From CAVQCA01 sp963763115 (GTDB lineage: Bacteria; Pseudomonadota; Gammaproteobacteria; UBA9214): DNA of 64,000 bases. The stretch covers positions 26,861 to 90,860 of the forward strand of contig CAVXNM010000018.1 in NCBI GenBank assembly GCA_963763115.1. Reading direction: 5' to 3'. Both the position numbers and the translations under genes were made by a program. This document shows, piece after piece, positions 26,608 to 34,107 of the stretch. Under the pieces are notes generated by a model. The model had not been told where the DNA came from. It saw nothing but the letters and a program-made list of their open reading frames with translations, and did not search any database. The first letter of the stretch is position 1. Every line of letters begins with the position of its first letter.

Positions 26608-28119
26608 ATGTGCGGCATCATAGGCATCGTTGCTTACGGTCCGGTCAACCAGTCAATCTATGACGGCCTGACCGTGCTGCAGCACAGGGGCCAGGATGCC
26701 GCTGGCATCATGACCTCTGATGGCGGCCGCCTGTACCTGCGCAAGGACAACGGACTGGTGCGCGATGTTTTTCAGACCCGCCACATGCTGCACCTGCACG
26801 GCAACATGGGGATCGGTCACGTGCGCTATCCCACGGCCGGCTGCCAAAGCTCTGCCGAGGCGCAACCGTTCTATGTCAATTCCCCTTACGGCATCTGTCT
26901 CGCCCACAACGGAAATCTCACCAATGCCAACAAGCTGAAGCAGGAAGTGTTCCAGGAAGACCTGCGCCAGATCAACACCGATTCGGATTCCGAGGTCCTG
27001 CTGAACGTCGTTGCACATGAACTTCAGAAACGCGGCAAGCTCCGCATGGAGGTGGATGACGTGTTCGCCGCCGTCGCCGGCGTCCACAAACGCTGCAGGG
27101 GTGCGTATGCCGCTGTTGTAATGATCACCGGCTATGGCGTGCTTGCCTTCCGTGATCCCTGTGGTATCCGCCCGCTGGTATTCGGCAAGCGGGAAACGGC
27201 GCAGGGAACCGAATACATGGCGGCATCGGAAAGTGTGTCACTCGATGCCCTGGGATTTGAACTGATACGCGATGTCGAGCCGGGAGAAGCGGTCTTTTTC
27301 GACACCAGGGGAGGAATACACACCCGTCAGTGCGCGGAAAAACACATCAAGTCACCCTGCATTTTCGAATATGTCTACCTGGCGCGTCCGGATTCCATCC
27401 TCGACAACGTCTCCGTCTACAAGGCGCGCCTGAGAATGGGGGAAACGCTCGCCCGGAAAATCCAGCGCGTGCGCCCCGATCATGATATCGATGTGGTTAT
27501 TCCGATCCCGGATACCAGCCGCACCTCGGCGCTGCAGCTCGCCAACCACCTCGGACTTACCTATCGTGAGGGATTCATCAAGAACCGCTACATCGGCAGG
27601 ACCTTCATCATGCCGGGCCAGCAGCAGCGCAAGAAATCGGTACGCCAGAAACTCAATGTCATCGACCTGGAATTCAGGGGCAAGAACGTGCTGCTGGTAG
27701 ACGATTCGGTAGTGCGCGGCACCACATCGTCGCAGATTATCCAGATGGCGCGTGAGGCCGGCGCGCGCAAGGTGTATTTCGCCTCCGCCGCCCCACCGGT
27801 GCGCTACCCGAACGTCTACGGGATCGACATGCCGGCCAGCGATGAACTGATCGCACACGGTCTCACGGAGGAAGAGATCTGTCGCGCCATCGGAGCCGAC
27901 TGGCTGGTCTACCAGGATCTCGAGGACCTGATCGACGCCGTCGCCAGGGGCAATCCGTCGATCGAACGCTTCGATGCCTCGATTTTCACCGGCGAGTACA
28001 TCACCGGCGATGTCGGAGATGACTATCTCAACGACCTGCAGACCAGCCGGTCCGATGCCGCCAAGAAGGAAAGGCGCGACAGCGATGACGAGGTCATCGA
28101 CCTTCACAATACCGCCTGA
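26608..28119 (+). CDS. purF: Amidophosphoribosyltransferase
   Basis: 503 residues. First committed step of purine synthesis. The mature N-terminal nucleophile is Cys2 (MCGIIGIVAYG). The glutaminase domain shows HRGQDAAGI and GHVRYPTAG; the PRPP loop is VLLVDDSVVRGTTS at about 360-373. No propeptide is present, as in the enterobacterial type. In related genomes metZ usually follows directly; here about 3.5 kb of decayed accessory DNA intervenes. Confidence 0.96.
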   Translation: MCGIIGIVAYGPVNQSIYDGLTVLQHRGQDAAGIMTSDGGRLYLRKDNGLVRDVFQTRHMLHLHGNMGIGHVRYPTAGCQSSAEAQPFYVNSPYGICLAHNGNLTNANKLKQEVFQEDLRQINTDSDSEVLLNVVAHELQKRGKLRMEVDDVFAAVAGVHKRCRGAYAAVVMITGYGVLAFRDPCGIRPLVFGKRETAQGTEYMAASESVSLDALGFELIRDVEPGEAVFFDTRGGIHTRQCAEKHIKSPCIFEYVYLARPDSILDNVSVYKARLRMGETLARKIQRVRPDHDIDVVIPIPDTSRTSALQLANHLGLTYREGFIKNRYIGRTFIMPGQQQRKKSVRQKLNVIDLEFRGKNVLLVDDSVVRGTTSSQIIQMAREAGARKVYFASAAPPVRYPNVYGIDMPASDELIAHGLTEEEICRAIGADWLVYQDLEDLIDAVARGNPSIERFDASIFTGEYITGDVGDDYLNDLQTSRSDAAKKERRDSDDEVIDLHNTA

Positions 28120-28214
28120 TTGTGGATTCTCCGTTAACAAGGCTTCCCGGCTTGAACTAGTCTTCGAAACAGCGCCGATTTGATTTCAGCTTGCGGGCGC
28201 TTACAAATACAGCC

Positions 28215-28227
28215 AAAGCGACGGCAC
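28215..28227. repeat. Left copy of 13-bp direct repeat (candidate attachment core)
   Basis: AAAGCGACGGCAC occurs here and again at 31239-31251, in the same orientation. With one extra matched C outside one mismatch the similarity spans 15 bp. The decayed integrase ends 66 bases to the right, the usual position of an attachment site relative to int. The two copies bracket about 3.0 kb between purF and metZ. Confidence 0.5.
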
Positions 28228-28292
28228 ACATACACATCCGTAAGTAATTGAAATAAAAAGCAGTATTTAGAAATTCCCGAAACTTTACCAAT

Positions 28293-28873
28293 TCAGCCGA
28301 CCGAAATCCACTCGGTACCACGACTGTCCAGGCACAGGCTTGTGGTCTTGGTATCCTTGAGGCCGAGTAGTGCCTGCGCGTTGATTCCGTGTTCATCGTA
28401 GAGCCGGGCTGACAGGCTGTCGATCTCGTGAAGGTCGGCGGGTGATCCCATTGCAACCCTGACAGACTACGGGCCTTGGCGAAGCCGTGAGAGATCGTCA
28501 ACTTGCCGATTTGACCGCCTTCCCTGGCCTTGGGATGGTTGCGGATATGGTGGAGCAGGTAGGGGCTGACCACGATATCCCGGCAGCGGGAAACCACATC
28601 GCCGACAGTGGTCCCGAGTGCATCAAGCCGAAGTTGTAACGACAGCCGGACCATTGAGCCAGTCTTGCCTTGCTGTATGTGCAGATACCCATCAGCGACA
28701 TCCTTGAACTTCATGCCGGCGATATCGTCCAGCCGTTGACCCGTGGTGATGGCCAAGAGCAGCGCATTCTGTACCCAGGGCGACAGGGAGCCCGCAGCCG
28801 CATAGATGGCATTGAATTCTTCTAACCAGGCAGTGCCTCCTTCGTCAGTCAAAAAAAAACCGTCAGCCGGCAA
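28293..28873 (-). pseudogene. Decayed lambda-type tyrosine recombinase (phage integrase)
   Basis: The catalytic domain of a lambda-like integrase is readable: EEFNAIYAAAG, then ITTGQRLDDIAGMKFKDV, ADGYLHIQQGKTG and the pre-HxxR segment LQWDHPPTF. After that a one-base loss shifts the frame. The remaining C-terminus (EIDSLSARLYDEHG, AQALLGLKD, LCLDSRGTEW) continues in the next frame to a stop at 28293. Key residues are also lost: the HxxR arginine reads Asp, LLGHK reads LLGLK, and the catalytic Tyr position reads Cys. The N-terminal arm- and core-binding domains are missing upstream of 28873. It cannot be an active recombinase. Confidence 0.85.
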
Positions 28874-29091
28874 CGGCCAGACATGACTGTCTCTTATGGC
28901 TGCGTGTCCGGCAAGCGTCGACGGCCTGCTGCTTTACTTGGCGGTTGAGCGGTGGGTAGCCAGCGGCGTGGCGGTTTTCCTGGCTGAGGCGGATATATTC
29001 TTGCTGTTTACCCTGTACTAAGGGGGTAATTCTGACTATAAATAACGAGGGGCAGCAATCAAGAACAAGCCTGTCGAATTAGGAGGGGGCA
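28874..29091. other. Accessory intergenic stretch with an open minus-strand remnant
   Basis: About 220 bases without a start-supported gene. On the minus strand a frame is open from about 29030 to a stop at 28863 and reads EYIRLSQENRHAAGYPPL, which looks protein-like but has no start codon and no family I recognise. It may be the broken end of another element gene. Confidence 0.3.
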
Positions 29092-29268
29092 ATGGTTGAA
29101 AAAAGAGAAAAACACCGCCGTCTATTGATACCTACCACACAGTTCCCATTCTGCACCATGAGAGGTGAGTTCATAGTGTCTGAGCGCCGTAGGTTACCGA
29201 CTAGGCGCTTGAATGATATCGAGGTGAAAGAAATAAGTCTGGACGACTATATTTCTGAATTGCACTGA
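29092..29268 (+). CDS. Small basic protein, 58 residues
   Basis: A short gene with a very strong ribosome site (AGGAGGGGG, 2-10 bases before the ATG). The product begins MVEKREKHRRLLIP and contains TTQFPFCTMRGEFIVSERRR followed by LPTRRLNDIEV. The pattern FIV.ERR.LP.RRLN.I resembles a family of short Arg-rich proteins in gammaproteobacteria whose function I do not know. No signal or membrane segment; one Cys. Base composition is lower in GC than the chromosome around it. Minus-strand hairpin 29291-29312 lies just beyond its end. Confidence 0.6.
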   Translation: MVEKREKHRRLLIPTTQFPFCTMRGEFIVSERRRLPTRRLNDIEVKEISLDDYISELH

Positions 29269-29290
29269 ACTACTGACGCCACAGAATAAA

Positions 29291-29312
29291 ACGGCGACCC
29301 GAAGGCCGCCGT
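29291..29312 (-). terminator. Probable terminator for a minus-strand gene
   Basis: On the minus strand, ACGGCG and CGCCGT form a 6-bp GC stem around a 10-base loop and are followed by TTTTATT. It starts 6 bases after the stop of the minus-strand frame ending at 29318. The lack of a T tract on the plus strand means it would not serve the 58-residue gene. Confidence 0.4.
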
Positions 29313-29317
29313 CCGAA

Positions 29318-29533
29318 TCAATCATGCTCCACCCGTACACCGGAATCACGCCGCGACTCGCTCCGCTTAATCTCAATTCGTCTCAGGAATAAGTCGTTAT
29401 GCCACCACCATTGAGACCCGGCGGGTTTGTGGTGCGTAACTATTCGTAAAGTCTCACGGCTCCTTGCCGTTAAAACAAACAGGGGTGGTGTGTGGTAGCG
29501 GTAACGCCCACACCCTTGACTGGTCGGGAACAT
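29318..29533 (-). CDS. Hypothetical protein in accessory region
   Basis: 71 residues from the ATG at 29533 (the frame is open to 29638). The product contains LTARSRETLRIVTHHKPAG, then SQWWWHNDLFLRR and ends EIKRSESRRDSGVRVEHD. No family recognised; no membrane segment. Support comes from the terminator immediately downstream and from non-random composition (three consecutive Trp). It overlaps the upstream open part of the plus-strand frame leading to the gene at 29689, so one of the two overlapping readings is not coding. Confidence 0.35.
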   Translation of the reverse strand: MFPTSQGCGRYRYHTPPLFVLTARSRETLRIVTHHKPAGSQWWWHNDLFLRRIEIKRSESRRDSGVRVEHD

Positions 29534-29688
29534 GGCACCGTCACTTTCTTTATTGCGGCAGTAGTGTGACATCGGATGAGGTTGAAGACGAAGATCCTGA
29601 TGTGGTACCCGAAGACCGTGACCTATTTGATAGGGCAATAAGCATACGAAAGGGCAATGGAAAAGTATTTAGAAGAGGAAGAATCGCG

Positions 29689-30042
29689 ATGAACAGAGAA
29701 GACCGCGACGGGTTACTGAACGCATTCCGTAATGATCTTGTTGATGATTGTTTAGACAAAGCTTGTGATATGGAGGGTGTCGCATGCTACGCCCAAGCAG
29801 TGATTTATATGCATCAGGCATGGAAACTGCCAGGCACCGAAGATGAGATACAACAAAAGATCATTGGTGCTATTCGTCTTTGTGGGAATAAGATGTTCAA
29901 AGGGGAGAATGCTTCAACCACTGCAGGCGTAATAGCTCGTGCTATGGATGCAGTGCAGTCAGATTATGAGAAGCTGAAGGAACGAGCGAAGAACATTGAA
30001 GCCCGTCAACAGCAACCTCTCCGTTGTGCGAGTGGTATTTAA
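29689..30042 (+). CDS. Hypothetical helical protein in accessory region
   Basis: 117 residues starting MNREDRDGLLNAFRNDLVDD. AGAGGAAG lies about 9 bases before the ATG. The frame extends upstream to 29464, and a GTG at 29566 with an acidic lead (SDEVEDEDPDVVPEDRDLFD) is a possible longer start. The product is mostly helical with four Cys, two in ACDMEGVACYAQAV, and a C-terminal coiled-coil-like stretch (DYEKLKERAKNIEARQQQ). No family recognised. GC is clearly lower than in the housekeeping genes, a sign of acquisition. Confidence 0.6.
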   Translation: MNREDRDGLLNAFRNDLVDDCLDKACDMEGVACYAQAVIYMHQAWKLPGTEDEIQQKIIGAIRLCGNKMFKGENASTTAGVIARAMDAVQSDYEKLKERAKNIEARQQQPLRCASGI

Positions 30043-30082
30043 CCTGTGGGTCACGAATTCGTAATTACGCAGCCATTGGAAG

Positions 30083-30409
30083 TTGGACGAGTCCGCGGCA
30101 GCGTGCCAGCAATCTGGCTGTCTAGTCAGGATAAACCGCCTTTTCGTCCGGAAGCGCCCCCTCCTCGCGTTCGCCGGCGGTCGGCCGTCGTTCTACCGGC
30201 AAAGTGCCTTTGAGCGGCATTCCGGCACCCGAATTCAGCCGGCCACCGGCTCGCAGGCGCCGTTTTCCCCGCGGCTGCTGACCCGCCTGCAGGTGTTGCT
30301 ATCGCCTCAGGCCGCCGCGACCCTGGCGCGGCTGCAGGTCAGCGGCGAGAGTAAACGCGAGATCATAGAACGGGCACTGCTGGAGCTGGAGCGCAGCGTT
30401 ACAGAGTAA
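30083..30409 (+). pseudogene. Possible remnant of a small DNA-binding-like protein
   Basis: The last 38 residues read LLSPQAAATLARLQVSGESK then REIIERALLELERS, resembling the helix-turn-helix part of ribbon-helix-helix proteins (CopG/plasmid type). Upstream, protein-like stretches continue in other frames (PPFRPEAPPPRVRRRSAVV and PLSGIPAPEFSRPPARRR), which suggests one gene broken by frameshifts. No ribosome site supports the ATG at 30083. High GC sets it apart from its neighbours in the island. Confidence 0.35.
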
Positions 30410-30691
30410 CGTCGGCCGGCAACCCCAGCAGCCGGCCGAAGCCCGGTAACCCTTGTCGACCCTTAAAGCCCAGGCCACCGGATTGCAGGCTACGGTGCCG
30501 GCATGTGGTGGTCAATTCGCGGGATTACTTATCTGACCGGAGAAAGCTGAGCCACCCGGCCGGTATAGCACCAGACCGTGGGACTTGGATCGCCTATAGG
30601 CATCCCGGTGCCGGCACGGGTGTGAAGGCGCTGTAGCGTTACCACTACGGGGTGCAGTGTATCCTGATAGGCTTGGAGGGGCTGTAGGACG
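30410..30691. other. Gene-free stretch of the accessory region
   Basis: About 280 bases with stops in all frames. Several short GC-rich self-complementary pieces occur (for example GCCGGCAACCCCAGCAGCCGGC near 30413), but no tRNA, terminator with T tract, or gene could be recognised. Confidence 0.4.
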
Positions 30692-30874
30692 CTATAACCA
30701 GACGGTGTAGGGAAGTGACTTCACTGGCCGTCCGCAAAACAAGTAAAGGAAACATGTACTCATAAAGATGGACAACAAGGTTTCAGGCCACTGCCAAGTT
30801 ATCAGGAAATAGGTGACCACATAAAAAATCACGCTCAGGCTAACTGCCTGCGATACCAAGGCTAAATTTTCCAT
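30692..30874 (-). CDS. Small two-helix membrane protein
   Basis: 60 residues starting MENLALVSQAVSLSVIFYVV. A GGGGGGAG ribosome site sits about 4 bases before this ATG, so it is preferred over the longer frame from 30895. Two hydrophobic segments are visible (about 8-26 and 33-48: ETLLSIFMSTCFLYLF), followed by a short basic tail. Family unknown; small membrane proteins of this kind occur on mobile elements. Confidence 0.45.
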   Translation of the reverse strand: MENLALVSQAVSLSVIFYVVTYFLITWQWPETLLSIFMSTCFLYLFCGRPVKSLPYTVWL

Positions 30875-31238
30875 ATACTCCCCCCACACAACCACAAATG
30901 ACCCGAAGACTCGGCACGGAATACCTAACGACTGTGATGTTCAAAAAAAGGCTGGCCGGAATCATCGTGTCAAGGCTGTAGCATTCCTTATACGCCATGG
31001 ACGGAGCCAAGGATATGGGGGCAACTACTTACACGGGAATGGCCCACTGCATTGACCATCCAACCGCCTGATCCGTCGCAGGCGCGGCGAACGGGTGCGG
31101 GAGTTTCCTTTCCCGAAACCATGCCGCAACTAATTGATATACAATGGCACGGACTAGCACTTTTTAGCATTGCGCTAGTGGGTGGAAGTGTCGCTAATAT
31201 GCTGTAATGCAAGTATAAATGACGCTTTGCACAAGGCT
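30875..31238. other. Gene-free stretch before the right direct repeat
   Basis: About 360 bases of mixed composition with no supported gene. A 12-base match, GGGCAACTACTT at 31018, recurs at 39056 in the other accessory patch, with weaker similarity after it (ATGGCC.(A)CTGCAT.GAC). CACTTTTTAGCATTGCGCTAGTG near 31160 is a loose inverted repeat. Nothing else is identifiable. Confidence 0.35.
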
Positions 31239-31251
31239 AAAGCGACGGCAC
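31239..31251. repeat. Right copy of 13-bp direct repeat (candidate attachment core)
   Basis: Second copy of AAAGCGACGGCAC, same orientation as 28215-28227. Between the copies lie the dead integrase and all the small accessory genes. Beyond it starts the dispersed repeat and then metZ. Confidence 0.5.
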
Positions 31252-31345
31252 CTGCTTTTGCGTGGCTGAAAGCGGGGGTGTTTTATGCCTACAGGGATTT
31301 AGGTACATTGCGGAGTGCAGGGAAGCGCGGAAGCGATGCGCCGTA

Positions 31346-31530
31346 AGGGAGAAGGTGAGACCGGGAACCGGTCGAGAGGCTGGTCTGGGCCTTGCAGGTA
31401 CGGGCGCTCTCGCACATCCTGTGCTTCGCGACACTCGGACATCCTGTCCATCGTCGCGGAATGCGGAGACGATGCACAGGGAAGCGCAAGTGCCGCGGGA
31501 GGCAGGAAGCCGAGAGCGGCGGCCGGGAGC
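31346..31530 (+). repeat. Dispersed intergenic repeat, copy A
   Basis: The first 56 bases (31346-31401) match 39335-39390 with only a handful of differences; the common core starts AGGGAGAAGGTGAGACCGGG and continues through GGTCGAGAGGCTGG. After it, copy A has an insertion containing the near-repeats GCACATCCTGTGCTTCGCGA and CGGACATCCTGTCCATCG. Then similarity to copy B resumes to CGAGAGCGGCGGCCGG (31511). A partial module, GGTACATTGCGGAGTGCAGGG, also precedes the core at about 31311. It has open frames but no sign of being coding. Confidence 0.6.
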
Positions 31531-31610
31531 GATGAGTCGCCGGGGTATTCAGGACGCGCCGCTGCCATCTGTATTCCGTAACATGAATATCGGTATGTCG
31601 GAGAGGTATC

Positions 31611-32804
31611 ATGTCATCAGAGCTTGACGGTCTTGCCTTCGAAACAAGGGCGGTTCGCGCCGGCCAGCAGCGCACCCATGAGGGAGAGCATGCGGAGGCG
31701 ATATTCCTGACCTCCAGCTATGTGTTCGCGAACGCGGCCGAGGCGGCCGCGCGCTTTTCCGGTGAACAGCCCGGTAATATCTATTCCCGTTTCACCAATC
31801 CGACAGTGCGCACCTTCGAGCAGCGCCTGGCTGCTCTGGAAGGCGGGGCCTGCTGCGTGGCGACCGCCTCGGGTATGGCGGCAATCCTCTCGACATGCGC
31901 AGGACTGCTCAAAAGCGGCGATCATATCGTTTCCTCGCGCAGCATTTTCGGAACGACTACGGTCCTGTTTACCACCTACCTGGCAAAATTCGGCATTGAA
32001 ACCAGCTTCGTGCCGCTGGCGGACCTGGATGCCTGGGCGGCAGCGATACGACCGGAAACCCGGCTGTTGTTCCTCGAAACGCCCTCAAATCCGCTCACCG
32101 AACTGGCTGACATCCGCCGACTGGCGGAGATCGCGCACACCAGGGGCTGTCTCCTCGCCGTAGACAACTGCTTCTGTACGCCGGTCCTGCAGCGACCCCT
32201 GGAGCTGGGCGCCGATATCGTTATCCACTCGGCCACCAAGTACCTGGACGGTCAGGGACGCTGTATCGGCGGGGCGGTTGTCGGGGATGCCGAGCGCGTC
32301 GGCAAGGACGTCTACGGTTTCCTGCGCACGGCGGGCCCGGCCATGAGTCCATTCAATGCATGGGTTTTCCTCAAGGGACTGGAAACGCTGACGCTGAGGA
32401 TGAAGGCCCACAGCGACAGCGCACTGGTGCTGGCCAGATGGCTGGAGCAACAGCCGTCAGTTGCGCGCGTGTATCATCCCGGGCTCGAATCCCACCCGCA
32501 GCATGAACTCGCCGTCCGCCAGCAGCAGGGCTTCGGAGGGATTGTATCCTTCGACCTGAAGGGCGGAAAGGAAAATGCCTGGGCCGTTATCGACGCCAGC
32601 CGGGTATTTTCCATTACCGCCAACCTGGGCGATGCCAAGAGCACTATCACGCATCCCGCCACAACCACCCATGGCCGTCTGACGCCGGAACAACGTGCGG
32701 CGGCCGGGATATCGGATGGCCTTATCCGGCTCGCGGTCGGTCTGGAATCTGTCGTCGACCTGCAGGCCGATCTTGCACGGGGACTCGCGGCCATTCGACG
32801 CTGA
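31611..32804 (+). CDS. metZ: O-succinylhomoserine sulfhydrylase
   Basis: 397 residues; GGAGAGG lies just before the ATG. A PLP enzyme of the Cys/Met family that makes homocysteine directly from O-succinylhomoserine and sulfide. The PLP lysine is Lys210 in IHSATKYLDGQGRCIGG. FETRAVRAGQ, SSYVFANAAEAAARFSGE and NIYSRFTNPTVRTFE are typical of MetZ rather than MetB or MetC. It would normally sit directly after purF; the insertion described above separates the two. Confidence 0.93.
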   Translation: MSSELDGLAFETRAVRAGQQRTHEGEHAEAIFLTSSYVFANAAEAAARFSGEQPGNIYSRFTNPTVRTFEQRLAALEGGACCVATASGMAAILSTCAGLLKSGDHIVSSRSIFGTTTVLFTTYLAKFGIETSFVPLADLDAWAAAIRPETRLLFLETPSNPLTELADIRRLAEIAHTRGCLLAVDNCFCTPVLQRPLELGADIVIHSATKYLDGQGRCIGGAVVGDAERVGKDVYGFLRTAGPAMSPFNAWVFLKGLETLTLRMKAHSDSALVLARWLEQQPSVARVYHPGLESHPQHELAVRQQQGFGGIVSFDLKGGKENAWAVIDASRVFSITANLGDAKSTITHPATTTHGRLTPEQRAAAGISDGLIRLAVGLESVVDLQADLARGLAAIRR

Positions 32805-32844
32805 GGTGCCCGGCAAGACAGGCCCCGGCGTGAACCCGTTCGCA

Positions 32845-34089
32845 ATGGCACGCACTGAGCTGCGGGCGATCTTTGAGTCCGCACTGCAGGCCGTCAACGG
32901 CCGCCGCTGTACAGCCGCATATCTGTCGGTGCATCCGCCGGCTCGCCCGGTGTCCCTGGTTGCCACGGGTAAAGCCGCGGCCGCCATGGCAAACGGGGCC
33001 GCCGATATCCTGGGCACTCGTCTGAGCCGTGCCCTGGTCGTGACTAAACCTGGGCATCTGGATAGCACGCTGGCGAATGATTCCCGCTTCACCTGTCTCG
33101 AAACCGCGCACCCGGTACCGGATCGCCGCAGTCTTGCCGCCGGCGAGGCCCTGATGCGTTTCCTGGAGCGTGCCCCGCATGACGTCGAGCTGCTGTTCCT
33201 GATTTCTGGAGGCACCTCGAGCCTCGTCGAAGTACTGCCGGCCGGCGTGACGCTCGCCACACTGCAAAAGGTAAATCACTGGCTGCTCGGCAGTGGCCTG
33301 TCGATCGGTGAGATGAACCGCATTCGCCAAGCACTTTCCTGCATCAAGGGGGGGCGCTTGGCAAGTTCGCTGGGAGGTCGGGATGCCCGCGTTCTGATGA
33401 TTTCCGATGTGCCCGGCGATGATCCTGCGATCATCGGCTCCGGCTTGTTGTATCCGGCCGCGGGCAGCCCGGTGGTTTTAACCGGATTGCCATCCTGGCT
33501 GGAGGCGCTGCTTGCCCGGTACGGGGTGGCCCGGGATGCGGGGGCAGCCGGTCCCGGACCGGTCGCTCATCATGTCATCGCCCGGCTTGAAGATGCGCTC
33601 GAGGCCGCCGCCGTTCATGCCCGCGGGCTGGGTTACCCGGCTACCATTATTCCCGCCAGGCTTGACGGCGATGCCATGGCGGCAGGCCGAGCGATCATCG
33701 ATCATTTGGCCGACAAGCCGGCCGGTATTTATCTCTGGGGCGGGGAATCCACGGTCAGGTTGCCCGCGCATCCCGGTCAGGGCGGCCGATGCCAGAGCCT
33801 GGCCCTCGCCGCTGCCCGGGAGATGAAGCGATATGAACCGCTGGTCTTGCTGGCTGCCGGCACGGACGGAACGGATGGCACGGACGGCGCCGCCGGCGCC
33901 ACGGTGGATCCGGAAACGGTTTCCCGGGGTACCGCCCGCGGTCTGGATGCACTGCATTGCCTGGACGCCGCCGATGCCGGGAGTTTCCTGGCGGCGAGCG
34001 GAGATCTGCTCGTCACCGGTCCGACCGGTACCAACGTAACGGATCTGGTTGTCGCGCTCAAAGGCAACCATGCGCAACTCGTCGGTTAG
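32845..34089 (+). CDS. Glycerate 2-kinase, MOFRL family
   Basis: 414 residues from ATG 32845; an in-frame GTG at 32830 (VNPFAMARTELRA) is about equally possible. The N-terminal domain shows VATGKAAAAMANGA and LISGGTSSLVEVLPAGVTL; the C-terminal MOFRL domain shows GIYLWGGESTVRLP, GRCQSLALAAA and LLAAGTDGTDGTDGAAGA. Family members phosphorylate D-glycerate at C2 (GckA/TtuD type). The Gly-Thr-Asp repeats are a family motif, though here they are encoded by near-identical 12-base units. It follows metZ closely. Confidence 0.88.
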   Translation: MARTELRAIFESALQAVNGRRCTAAYLSVHPPARPVSLVATGKAAAAMANGAADILGTRLSRALVVTKPGHLDSTLANDSRFTCLETAHPVPDRRSLAAGEALMRFLERAPHDVELLFLISGGTSSLVEVLPAGVTLATLQKVNHWLLGSGLSIGEMNRIRQALSCIKGGRLASSLGGRDARVLMISDVPGDDPAIIGSGLLYPAAGSPVVLTGLPSWLEALLARYGVARDAGAAGPGPVAHHVIARLEDALEAAAVHARGLGYPATIIPARLDGDAMAAGRAIIDHLADKPAGIYLWGGESTVRLPAHPGQGGRCQSLALAAAREMKRYEPLVLLAAGTDGTDGTDGAAGATVDPETVSRGTARGLDALHCLDAADAGSFLAASGDLLVTGPTGTNVTDLVVALKGNHAQLVG

Positions 34090-34107
34090 CCTGTTGGGTC
34101 TTGTCAG

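Noticed and set aside
31262..31627. Open frames inside dispersed repeat copy A and the metZ leader (both strands)
   Set aside because: The repeat is open in several frames in both copies without a conserved product or ribosome site; similarity between copies is at the DNA level.
33861..33905. Tandem 12-base units in the glycerate kinase gene suggesting repeat expansion
   Set aside because: Gly-Thr-Asp-Gly-Thr-Asp-Gly is a normal motif of MOFRL glycerate kinases; only the codon similarity is notable.
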